Shown piece after piece: positions 36,068 through 44,164 of a stretch of DNA of 64,000 nt. The position numbers were made by a program, and so were the translations under genes. Each line of letters opens with the position of its first letter. The stretch's first letter is position 1. Source of the stretch: Frateuria_A sp049727805 (GTDB taxonomy: Bacteria; Pseudomonadota; Gammaproteobacteria; Xanthomonadales; Rhodanobacteraceae); assembly GCF_049727805.1 (NCBI RefSeq), contig NZ_JBCNYA010000011.1, forward strand, positions 1 through 64,000. Direction: 5' to 3'. Under the pieces are notes generated by a model. The model saw only the letters and a program-made list of their open reading frames with translations, did no database searches and had not been told where the DNA came from.

Positions 36068-36891
36068 GCCTTGGCTCCGGTCAGGCCCAGCGCCTGCGCG
36101 TAGTCGCCGGCGGGATACTGGAACGGTACCGGGCCGTCGATCGCGCCGCCGAAGAATTGCCGAGTCCATGGCGAACCATCGTCGGCGATGGTCTTCGGAT
36201 CACCCTGGGCCACCACCTTGCCGTTGGCGATCAGGTAGACCAGGTCGGCCACCTGCTTGATCGCGTCCAGCTCGTGCGCCACCAGCACGCTGGTGATGCC
36301 GAGCGTCTCGTTGAGCGTGCGGATGAGCTTGAGCACCTGGCTCAACGCGATCGGGTCCAGGCCGACGAACGGCTCGTCGTAGAGGATCAGCATCGGATCG
36401 AACACGATCGCCCGCGCCAGCGCCACGCGCCGCGCCATGCCGCCGGAAAGCTCGGCCGGCATCAGGCCGGCCGCGCCGCGCAGGCCGACCGCCTGCAGCT
36501 TGGTCAGCACGATGTTGCGGATCAGCACCTCCGGCAGCTGCGTGTGCTGGCGCAGCGGAAAGGCGACGTTCTCGAACACGTCGAAATCGGTCAGCAGCGC
36601 CGAGTTCTGGAACAGGTAGCCGATCTTCTCGCGCAGCGCGAACAGCTTCTCGCGCGAAAGCTCCGGCACGTCCTGCCCGTCGACCAGCACCTTGCCCGCG
36701 TCACCGCGCATCTGCCCGGTGATGTGCTTGAGCAGCGTGGTCTTGCCAGTACCGCTGGGGCCCATGATGGCCGTCACCTTGCCGCGCGGAATGTCCAGAT
36801 CCAGCGCGTCGAAGATGGTCTTGCCGTTGAGCACCGTGGTCAGGCCACGGACGCGCACCAGGGGTTCGGAGGGGGCGGCGGGGGCGGTCAT
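36064..36891 (-). CDS. mlaF: ABC transporter ATPase MlaF
   Basis: A 275-residue ATP-binding protein, first gene of mlaFEDCB. Walker A is GPSGTGKTT, the Q-loop LFQNSALLTDFDVFENV, the signature LSGGMARRVALARAI and Walker B MLILYDEPFVGLDPI, followed by the H-loop His in LVAHELDAI. The C-terminal tail (FFGGAIDGPVPFQYPAGDYA) resembles the MlaF handshake region that reaches the partner subunit. The ATG at 36891 has no strong ribosome site, but the protein starts as the family does. Confidence 0.96.
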   Translation of the reverse strand: MTAPAAPSEPLVRVRGLTTVLNGKTIFDALDLDIPRGKVTAIMGPSGTGKTTLLKHITGQMRGDAGKVLVDGQDVPELSREKLFALREKIGYLFQNSALLTDFDVFENVAFPLRQHTQLPEVLIRNIVLTKLQAVGLRGAAGLMPAELSGGMARRVALARAIVFDPMLILYDEPFVGLDPIALSQVLKLIRTLNETLGITSVLVAHELDAIKQVADLVYLIANGKVVAQGDPKTIADDGSPWTRQFFGGAIDGPVPFQYPAGDYAQALGLTGAKA

Positions 36892-36962
36892 AAGCGGATA
36901 AAGGTAGCCGAGCGGTGAATGCCAAGCCAGCCTTGCCTCTCCCCCGCAAGGATGCGTCAGGC

Positions 36963-37583
36963 TCAGGCGAGCAGCTCGGCGATCAGCGCCTCGTGCCGCT
37001 TCCACTGCAGCGCGCCCCGCTGCCGTACCGCCCGCACGATGGCCTGCAGGTCGCCCAACGCCTCGTCGAAACCGTCGTTGACGACGATGTAGTCGAATTC
37101 GTGCGCATGGGCGATCTCCTCGCGCGAATTGTGCAGGCGCCGCTCGATCACCTCCGGTGCGTCCGAGCCGCGCCCGCGCAGCCGGCGCTCCAGTTCGGCG
37201 CGCGAGGGCGGCAGGATGAATACGCTGACGCAGTCGGGTTTGGCCCGGCGGATCTGCGCCGCACCCTGCCAGTCGATTTCCAGCAGCACGTCGCGGCCCT
37301 GGTCGAGCAGGCCCTGCACCGTCGCCAGCGACGTGCCGTAGAAGTTGCCGTGCACTTCGGCATGCTCGAGGAACGTGCCGGCGGCGATCTGCCGCTCGAA
37401 CTCATCGCGCTCGACGAAGTAATAGTGGCGCCCGTACTCCTCGCCCACCCGCGGCGGGCGCGTGGTGTGCGAGATCGACAGCGAGATCGTCGGCTCGCGC
37501 TCGAGCAGCGCGTTGACCAGCGTGGATTTGCCGGCCCCGGAAGGGGCGGCGACGATGAACAGCGTGCCCGGCTCAACCGACAT
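36963..37583 (-). CDS. gmk: Guanylate kinase
   Basis: A 206-residue kinase that phosphorylates GMP to GDP. The P-loop is APSGAGKST and the GMP-binding part is SISHTTRPPRVGEEYGRHYY with FLEHAEVHGNFYGTS. It is followed on the same strand by mlaF after about 70 bases. In relatives gmk usually precedes rpoZ; here the mla genes separate them. The region 37584-37862 upstream holds no recognisable gene; it must hold the gmk promoter and that of the phosphatase gene. Confidence 0.96.
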   Translation of the reverse strand: MSVEPGTLFIVAAPSGAGKSTLVNALLEREPTISLSISHTTRPPRVGEEYGRHYYFVERDEFERQIAAGTFLEHAEVHGNFYGTSLATVQGLLDQGRDVLLEIDWQGAAQIRRAKPDCVSVFILPPSRAELERRLRGRGSDAPEVIERRLHNSREEIAHAHEFDYIVVNDGFDEALGDLQAIVRAVRQRGALQWKRHEALIAELLA

Positions 37584-37862
37584 GGGAATGCCAGGTCCGC
37601 GCGCCCGGGATCGCCACCGGACGAAAGCAGCGAGGGGCGGAAGGCCCCCACGAGCGGGGCATCGAGACAGGAAAGTTGGCGGTCATCCACGCAGTATAAG
37701 GGTGGACGTGCCGTCCGCCCCGCCCCTCGTCCGCTGCCCCGGGCGTCAAGCCCGCGCGGGCGTTAGCGAGAACTCCGTCACATCCTCGCCGGCATGCCCG
37801 CGGGAAATCTTGTGACGCACGGCGGACCGTGGCCTGATGCCGCCGTTGCACAGGGGATCGCA

Positions 37863-40169
37863 ATGGCGTGGCGCAGCATCGCTTCACGGCTGGCCCTATG
37901 GTTGCTGGCCGGCTCCGTGCTCGTGCTGGTCGTCGTCGGCACGACGCTGTTCGTGCGCACGCGTACGCAGATCCTCGCGCACGCCCACGGCGAGGCCATG
38001 GCGCTTTCCCGGGCCGCCGCCGATCGCATCGAATCCCGGCTGGGCCGCGTCGCGGCCACCACGCAGTTGCTGGCCTCCCTCTCCGGTTCGGGTACGCGTG
38101 ACATCGGCGCGCTGCTGCGGGACAGCCTGCAGGCCAACGCCGACATCGCCGGCCTGGCGATCGCGCCGGCGCCGGTCGACGGGCACGCGCCCACCATGGC
38201 GCCGTTCGTCAGCCGCGACCGCGACGGCAAGCTGCAGCAGCGCAACCTCGCCAGCGACCCGACCCGCTACTGGGAGCAGTACTGGTTCCTCGGCGGCATG
38301 GCCTGCGACGCCGGCTGCTGGCAGCACCCTTTCTTTTCGCGCTCGCGGCAGCGCCTGCTGGTGAACTATTCGGTGGTGGTCCATCGCCAGCACCGCGCGA
38401 TCGGCCTGGTGAACGCCGACGTCACCCTCGAATGGCTGCAGAACATCCTCGACACGCTGCGCAAGCCTGCGGGCGCCTATACCTTCGTGCTGGGCAGCGA
38501 CGGTCGCTACCTGGCCCATGACCACGTCGCACTGGTCGGGCGCAACGGCGCGCCGGCACTGTTGCAGGCGATGGCGCGCCAGGACGGTGCGCCGGTCCGG
38601 CTGGCCGACGCGCCCGGCGGGCCGGTGTGGGTCTACCCCTCCCCGATCCGCGGCACCTTCTGGTCGCTGGGACTGGCGATGCCCGAGGCGCGCATCTACG
38701 CCGACGTACGCAAGCTCTTCCTGACCGGCCTCGTGCTGGGCGTGCTGGCGCTGGCGGGCATCGCGCTGATCACGGTGGTGACCCTCCGGCGCACGCTGGC
38801 GCCGCTGGGCGTGCTCGCGCATCGCGCCGAACATGTGGCGCGCGGCGAGCTGGACTTCGACCTGCCCGCCACGCGATGGCAGGACGAGATCGGGCGCCTG
38901 ACCGAGTCGTTCGACCAGATGCGCCACCAGTTGGCGGCGCACCTGCGTCGGCTGACCGAGGCGACGCGCGAGCAGCAGCGCCTGGCGAGCGAACTGGAGA
39001 TCGCACACCAGATCCAGACCGCGCTGTTGCCCAAGGAACACTACCTGGACGCGCATTGCCCGAACTTCGAGTTGCACGCGGCCCTGCGACCCGCCCGCGC
39101 CGTGGGCGGCGACCTGTACAGCTACTTCATGCTGGACGAGCGGCGCTTCTGCATCCTGGTCGGCGACGTGTCGGACAAGGGCATTCCCGCGGCCCTGTTC
39201 ATGGCGCGCACCATCACCCTGGCCAAGGCGCTCGCGCCGCGCAGCCGCGCGCCCGAGCAGTTGCTGCGGCTGCTCAACCAGGAGCTGTGCCGCAACAACG
39301 ACAGTTGCATGTTCGTCACCCTGCTGTGCGGCGTGCTCGACACCCAGGACGGAACGCTGGCGCTGGCCAGCGCCGGCCACGAGCCGCCGGTGCTCTGCGG
39401 CGGCGCCACCGCGCGCCTGCTCGAGTTCGAAACCGGCCCGGCGGTCGGCCTGGACGACGAGGCGAGCTACCCCGTCGAACAGATCACCCTGCAGCCGGGG
39501 GAAACCTTGCTGATCTATACCGACGGCATCACCGAAGCGGCCAACCGCGAACAGGCCATGTTCGGCACCCAGCGCATGCTCGAGAGCCTGGTCGATCCGC
39601 CGCAGCCGGCGACGGCTGCAGGCTATACGAGCCGGCTGCTGGCCGACGTGGACCGCTTCGTCGGCGAGGCCAGCCAGGCGGACGACATCACCGTGCTCGC
39701 GCTCAACTGGCTTCAGCCCGACCCCGGGAGGACCGAACCCGTGCTGACCTTGGCCGTGCGCAACACCGTGCCGGACGTGTTCGACGCGATCGCCCGTTGC
39801 GACCAATCGCTGCATCACGCCGGTGTCAGCGAGGCCGTCCGCAACGACGTGCAACTGGTGCTGGAGGAGATGATGGTCAACATCGTCCAGCACGGCTATC
39901 CCGACGAGCGCGAGGGCACTATCGGGCTGCAGCTGCGCGCCGCCGGCGACGCCATCGTGGTCGAACTGCACAGCGATGGCGTCGCGTTCGACCCGACCGC
40001 CGCCCCGCCGGCCGAACTGCCCGGCGACCTGGCCGACCGCGACGAGGTCGGCGGGCTGGGCATCCACCTGGTGCGCGCCATGGTCAGCGAGATGGACTAC
40101 TCGCACGACGCCAGCGGCAACCACCTGCGCCTCCATTTCCCCAACGAACAGGATGTGACCATCGCATGA
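37863..40169 (+). CDS. Membrane PP2C-type phosphatase with HATPase domain (partner-switching sensor)
   Basis: A 768-residue sensor. Two membrane helices (about 10-30 and 284-308) flank a periplasmic domain of about 250 residues that looks like a dCache sensor (QQRNLASDPTRYWEQYWFL, VLGSDGRYLAHD). Then come HAMP (about 309-360), a short coiled coil, a SpoIIE/RsbU phosphatase domain (VGGDLYSYF, GDVSDKGIPAALFMA, YTDGITEA) and a C-terminal anti-sigma-type ATPase (EEMMVNIVQHGY, GGLGIHLVRAM). It thus holds both the phosphatase and kinase that act on a STAS protein, which is encoded next with a four-base overlap. The ATG at 37863 follows a GGGG ribosome site; an upstream start is less likely. Confidence 0.9.
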   Translation: MAWRSIASRLALWLLAGSVLVLVVVGTTLFVRTRTQILAHAHGEAMALSRAAADRIESRLGRVAATTQLLASLSGSGTRDIGALLRDSLQANADIAGLAIAPAPVDGHAPTMAPFVSRDRDGKLQQRNLASDPTRYWEQYWFLGGMACDAGCWQHPFFSRSRQRLLVNYSVVVHRQHRAIGLVNADVTLEWLQNILDTLRKPAGAYTFVLGSDGRYLAHDHVALVGRNGAPALLQAMARQDGAPVRLADAPGGPVWVYPSPIRGTFWSLGLAMPEARIYADVRKLFLTGLVLGVLALAGIALITVVTLRRTLAPLGVLAHRAEHVARGELDFDLPATRWQDEIGRLTESFDQMRHQLAAHLRRLTEATREQQRLASELEIAHQIQTALLPKEHYLDAHCPNFELHAALRPARAVGGDLYSYFMLDERRFCILVGDVSDKGIPAALFMARTITLAKALAPRSRAPEQLLRLLNQELCRNNDSCMFVTLLCGVLDTQDGTLALASAGHEPPVLCGGATARLLEFETGPAVGLDDEASYPVEQITLQPGETLLIYTDGITEAANREQAMFGTQRMLESLVDPPQPATAAGYTSRLLADVDRFVGEASQADDITVLALNWLQPDPGRTEPVLTLAVRNTVPDVFDAIARCDQSLHHAGVSEAVRNDVQLVLEEMMVNIVQHGYPDEREGTIGLQLRAAGDAIVVELHSDGVAFDPTAAPPAELPGDLADRDEVGGLGIHLVRAMVSEMDYSHDASGNHLRLHFPNEQDVTIA

Positions 40170-40552
40170 GCCTCAGCATCCATACCGAGCATTCCACCCC
40201 GGAGCGCGCCACGATGCGCCTGCACGGCCGCCTGGACGCCACCACCTTCGGCGCCTTCGACGAGGCGGCACAAAGCCTGCTGCCCGGCATCGCCCCAGGC
40301 GGCACGCTGGTCCTCGACCTGGCCGCGCTCGATTACATCAGCAGCGCCGGCCTGCGCAGCTTCGCCAAGGCGCGCAAAGGCATGCGCGAGCGCGGCGGGC
40401 ACACCCTGGTGCTCGACCCGCAGCCGCAGGTGCGCAAGGTCTTCGACATCGTCAAGGCCGTGCCGGTGCGCGAGGTATTCGCGAGCGTGCAGGAACTCGA
40501 CGCCTACCTGGACACCATCCAGCGCCAGGTGGCGCAGGCCTCCGAGGACTAG
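40166..40552 (+). CDS. STAS-domain anti-sigma factor antagonist
   Basis: A 128-residue STAS protein (SpoIIAA/RsbV class). The phosphorylatable serine lies in LDYISSAGLRSF. It should be phosphorylated by the HATPase domain and dephosphorylated by the PP2C domain of the preceding gene, to which it is coupled by ATGA. The final target is not encoded nearby. In Pseudomonas, the HsbR/HsbA pair with the same domains controls flagellar and biofilm outputs; that role is only an analogy here. Confidence 0.9.
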   Translation: MSLSIHTEHSTPERATMRLHGRLDATTFGAFDEAAQSLLPGIAPGGTLVLDLAALDYISSAGLRSFAKARKGMRERGGHTLVLDPQPQVRKVFDIVKAVPVREVFASVQELDAYLDTIQRQVAQASED

Positions 40553-40619
40553 CTCCGCAGCGTCACGAAGCCGGCCTGCGCCGGCTCCGCATCCGGCCAG
40601 AAGTTGGCCGTCGCCCGCG

Positions 40620-41483
40620 CTACTCGATGTTCTGCACCTGCTCGCGCATCTGCTCGATCAGCACTTTCAACTCCACCGCAGCATTGGTGCTCCGCGCGTC
40701 GACCGACTTGGAGCCGAGCGTGTTGGCTTCTCGGTTGAATTCCTGCATCAGGAAATCCAGACGGCGGCCGACCGGCTCCTTCAGGCCGAGCACGCGGCGG
40801 GTCTCGGCGACGTGCGTGGCGAGGCGGTCGAGTTCCTCGTCGACGTCGCTGCGGGTGACCTGCAGCACCAGCTCCTGTTCCAGCCGGCCGGGATCGGCAG
40901 GCTGCTTGAGGTCGGCCAGGCGTGCCTCCAGGCGCGCGCGCAGCGCGGTGCGGATCTCCGGCATCCATTCGCGCACCTGGCCGACGATGCGCTCGATGGC
41001 GTCGAGCTTGTCGCGCAGGATCGATTCGAGCTGGGCGCCCTCGCGCTCACGCGTCGCACTGAGCGCGTCCAGCGCGCGGTCGAGCACGTCGAACAGCGCC
41101 GCCTGCAGTGCGTCCGGATCGGTCTCGGCCTGGCGCAGCACGCCCGGGAAGCGCAAGAGTTCGGTCAGTTGCACCTGCATGCCGGGAAAGCGCCCGGCCA
41201 GCTCGCGGTTGAGCGTGGCCAGGCGGCCGAGCGTCACCTCGTCCACTTCCAGCGACTCGCCGCGCGCCTCGCCGCCGCGCAGGCGCACGGTGAGATCCAC
41301 CTTGCCGCGCGACAGCCGCGCGGCGACGCGTTCGCGCAGCGCCGGTTCGAATCCGCGCAACTCCTCCGGCAGGCGCGGACTGAGCTCCAGATAGCGATGG
41401 TTGACGGTGCGCAGCTCGCAGCTGAGTGCGCCGGCGGGGCCCTGGATGTCGGCGCTGGCGTAGGCCGTCATGCTGCGGATCAT
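40620..41483 (-). CDS. yicC: YicC family endoribonuclease-like protein
   Basis: A 287-residue protein that starts MIRSMTAYASAD and ends with the C-terminal domain SVDARSTNAAVELKVLIEQM REQVQNIE, the family hallmark. YicC of E. coli has been reported as an RNase that promotes decay of a small RNA. It is divergent from rph, a common arrangement in proteobacteria. A GC-rich gap of 67 bases separates it from the converging STAS gene. Confidence 0.93.
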   Translation of the reverse strand: MIRSMTAYASADIQGPAGALSCELRTVNHRYLELSPRLPEELRGFEPALRERVAARLSRGKVDLTVRLRGGEARGESLEVDEVTLGRLATLNRELAGRFPGMQVQLTELLRFPGVLRQAETDPDALQAALFDVLDRALDALSATREREGAQLESILRDKLDAIERIVGQVREWMPEIRTALRARLEARLADLKQPADPGRLEQELVLQVTRSDVDEELDRLATHVAETRRVLGLKEPVGRRLDFLMQEFNREANTLGSKSVDARSTNAAVELKVLIEQMREQVQNIE

Positions 41484-41560
41484 GCGTCGAGCCTTGCGGT
41501 CGGGGGGAGGAGCCGCAATGGTAAACTCTCGTATCCCGCCTGCCCAACCTCAAGGCCCGC

Positions 41561-42289
41561 ATGACCATGACCCGCCCGAGCGGCCGCGCCAGCGACCAGC
41601 TGCGCCCGGTGACGCTGCAACGACGCTACACCCGCCATGCCGAGGGCTCGGTGCTGGTGAGCTTCGGCGACACCCGCGTGCTGTGCACCGCCAGCATCGA
41701 GGACCGCGTGCCGCCGTGGCTGCGCGGCAAGGGCGAGGGCTGGATCACTGCCGAGTACGGCATGCTGCCGCGCGCCACCGGCACGCGCACGCAGCGCGAA
41801 GCCGCGCGCGGCATGCAGGGCGGCCGCACGCTGGAGATCCAGCGGCTGATCGGCCGCTCGCTGCGCGCCTGCGTCAACCGCCAGGCGCTGGGCGAGCGCG
41901 TGATCACGCTGGACTGCGACGTGCTGCAGGCCGACGGCGGCACGCGCACCGCGGCGATCACCGGCGCCTATGTCGCGCTGGTCGACGCGGTGAACTTCCT
42001 GATGAAGCGCGAGAACCTGAAGCGCAACCCGGTCGTCGGCGCGGTGGCCGCGGTGTCGGTAGGCGTCTACAAGGGCGTGCCGGTGCTCGATCTGGACTAC
42101 GCCGAGGACTCGGCCTGCGATACCGACATGAACGTGGTGATGAACGACGGCGGTGGCTTCATCGAGGTGCAGGGCACCGCCGAGGGCCATGCGTTCCGCC
42201 GCGAGGAAATGGACGCCATGCTGGCGCTGGCCGAGAAGGGTGTCGCCGAACTGGTCGCCGCGCAACGTGCCGCGCTGGCGGAGGGCTGA
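41561..42289 (+). CDS. rph: Ribonuclease PH
   Basis: A 242-residue phosphorolytic exoribonuclease that trims tRNA 3' ends. Phosphate-site arginines lie in GTRTQREAARGMQGGRTLEIQ and the core shows ITLDCDVLQADGGTRTAAITGAY and DLDYAEDSACDTDMNVVM. The start is MTMTRPSGR; the second ATG, two codons on, is equally possible. It is followed by rdgB after three bases. Confidence 0.96.
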   Translation: MTMTRPSGRASDQLRPVTLQRRYTRHAEGSVLVSFGDTRVLCTASIEDRVPPWLRGKGEGWITAEYGMLPRATGTRTQREAARGMQGGRTLEIQRLIGRSLRACVNRQALGERVITLDCDVLQADGGTRTAAITGAYVALVDAVNFLMKRENLKRNPVVGAVAAVSVGVYKGVPVLDLDYAEDSACDTDMNVVMNDGGGFIEVQGTAEGHAFRREEMDAMLALAEKGVAELVAAQRAALAEG

Positions 42290-42292
42290 TCC

Positions 42293-42889
42293 GTGCGGCG
42301 CGTGGTGCTGGCCAGCGGCAACCGCGGCAAGCTCGCCGAGTTCGGCTCGCTGCTCGCCGGCAGCGGTTTCGAGGTGGTGACCCAGGGCAGCCTGGGCGTG
42401 CTCGACATCGAGGAAACCGGCACCACGTTCGTCGAGAACGCGCTCCTCAAGGCGCGCCATGCCGCGCGCATCACGCGCCTGCCCGCGCTGGCCGACGACT
42501 CGGGCCTGTGCGTCGAACACCTGGATGGCGCGCCCGGCCTGTACTCGGCCCGCTACGCCGGCACCCACGGCGACGCGCCGGCCAATCGCGCCAAGCTGCT
42601 GCATGCGCTCGAAGGCGTGCCGGCCGAACGCCGCGGCGCCTTCTTCATCTGCGTGCTGGTGCTGCTGCGCCACGCCGATGACCCGGCGCCGCTGATCGCC
42701 GAAGGCCGCTGGCACGGTCGCGTGCTGGACGCCGAGCGCGGCGACGGCGGCTTCGGCTACGACCCGCTGTTCCTGCCCGAGGGCCAGGCGCTGTCCGCGG
42801 CCGAGCTCGACCCGGCGCTGAAGAACCGCCTGAGCCATCGCGGCCAGGCGCTGGCCCGGCTGCACGACCAGCTGGGCGCATCGCACTAG
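42293..42889 (+). CDS. rdgB: XTP/dITP diphosphatase RdgB
   Basis: A 198-residue Ham1-family pyrophosphatase that clears dITP and XTP from the nucleotide pool. It shows VLASGNRGKLAEF, the catalytic and metal sites LADDSGLCVEHLDGAPGLYS, and the ending FGYDPLFLPEG with LSHRGQAL. Start is GTG, three bases after rph. hemW follows after two bases, giving the operon rph-rdgB-hemW seen in many gammaproteobacteria. Confidence 0.96.
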   Translation: MRRVVLASGNRGKLAEFGSLLAGSGFEVVTQGSLGVLDIEETGTTFVENALLKARHAARITRLPALADDSGLCVEHLDGAPGLYSARYAGTHGDAPANRAKLLHALEGVPAERRGAFFICVLVLLRHADDPAPLIAEGRWHGRVLDAERGDGGFGYDPLFLPEGQALSAAELDPALKNRLSHRGQALARLHDQLGASH

Positions 42890-42891
42890 CC

Positions 42892-44055
42892 ATGCCGCTG
42901 ATCGCGCCGCCGCTGGCGCTGTACGTGCACATGCCCTGGTGCGTGAAGAAGTGCCCGTATTGCGACTTCAACTCGCATGGCCTGCGCGGCGAGCCGCCCT
43001 ACGCCATCTACGTCGATACCCTGCTGGCCGACCTCGACGCCGACCTGGCCGACTTCGGCGCCGCCGCACACGGCCGCCCGATCGTCAGCGTGTTCTTCGG
43101 CGGCGGCACGCCCAGCCTGTTCGCGCCCGAACACGTCGCCCGCTTCCTGGAGGGCGCCCGCGCACGCCTGCCGTTCGTGGACGACTGCGAGATCACCCTC
43201 GAGACCAATCCGGGCACGGTCGAGCACGGCCGCTTCGACGGCTATCTCGCGGCAGGCGTCAACCGGTTGTCCTTCGGCATCCAGAGTTTCGACGACGACA
43301 AGCTCAAGCGGCTGGGCCGCATTCATTCAGCCAGCGAGGCCGAAACGGCGGTGAAGTCGGCGCAGGACGCCGGCTACGCCAACCTCAACCTGGACCTGAT
43401 GTACGCGCTGCCGCAGCAATCGCTGGAAGGCGCGCTGGCCGACGTGGAACGCGCCGTCGCGCTGGCACCCACGCACATCTCGCACTACCAGCTCACGCTC
43501 GAACCCAACACCGCCTTCGCCGCCAACCCGCCGCCGCTGCCCGACGACGACCACGCCTGGGCGATGCAGGAAGCCTGCGAGGCGCGCCTGGCCGAGGCCG
43601 GCTACGGCCAGTACGAAATCTCCGCCTACGCCCGCCCGGGCCGGCGCTGCCGGCACAACCTGAACTACTGGGCATTCGGGGATTACCTGGGCATCGGCGC
43701 CGGCGCGCACGGCAAGCTCACCGACACGGCCGCCGGCCAGGTCCGCCGCCGCTGGAAGAGCCGCCACCCGCGCAGCTACCTGGAGGCCGCCGGCGGCCCG
43801 ACGCGCATCGGCGGCGACGGGCCGGTCGAACCGGCGGAACTGCCGTTCGAGTACATGCTCAACGCGCTGCGGCTGCATGACGGCGTGCCGCTGGACGCCT
43901 TCGCCGAGCGGACCGGCCTGGCGCCGGAGCGCATCGCCCCGGCCCTCGCCCAGGCCCGCGCGCGCGGCTGGCTGCAGGATCTGCCGGACCGTCTGCAGCC
44001 TTCCCCGCTGGGCCAGCGCTTCCTCAACGACCTGATCGGGCTGTTCCTGGACTAG
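42892..44055 (+). CDS. hemW: Radical SAM heme chaperone HemW
   Basis: A 387-residue radical SAM protein. The cluster motif CVKKCPYC lies at residues 17-24, followed by FFGGGTPSLF and the HemW/HemN region LNLDLMYALPQQ. HemW binds heme and is thought to insert it into respiratory enzymes rather than make it; it lacks the activity of HemN. The C-terminal winged domain (FEYMLNALRLHDGVPL) is present. Confidence 0.94.
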   Translation: MPLIAPPLALYVHMPWCVKKCPYCDFNSHGLRGEPPYAIYVDTLLADLDADLADFGAAAHGRPIVSVFFGGGTPSLFAPEHVARFLEGARARLPFVDDCEITLETNPGTVEHGRFDGYLAAGVNRLSFGIQSFDDDKLKRLGRIHSASEAETAVKSAQDAGYANLNLDLMYALPQQSLEGALADVERAVALAPTHISHYQLTLEPNTAFAANPPPLPDDDHAWAMQEACEARLAEAGYGQYEISAYARPGRRCRHNLNYWAFGDYLGIGAGAHGKLTDTAAGQVRRRWKSRHPRSYLEAAGGPTRIGGDGPVEPAELPFEYMLNALRLHDGVPLDAFAERTGLAPERIAPALAQARARGWLQDLPDRLQPSPLGQRFLNDLIGLFLD

Positions 44056-44164
44056 CCTGTGGCTGGGCTGGTTTGTTCCGGACACGGCATGGCCTGACCG
44101 GCCTATGGCAGACCGGCTGACGCGCGCATACACTAGCGGACGTCAAGAATCCGAGAACTGCGTC

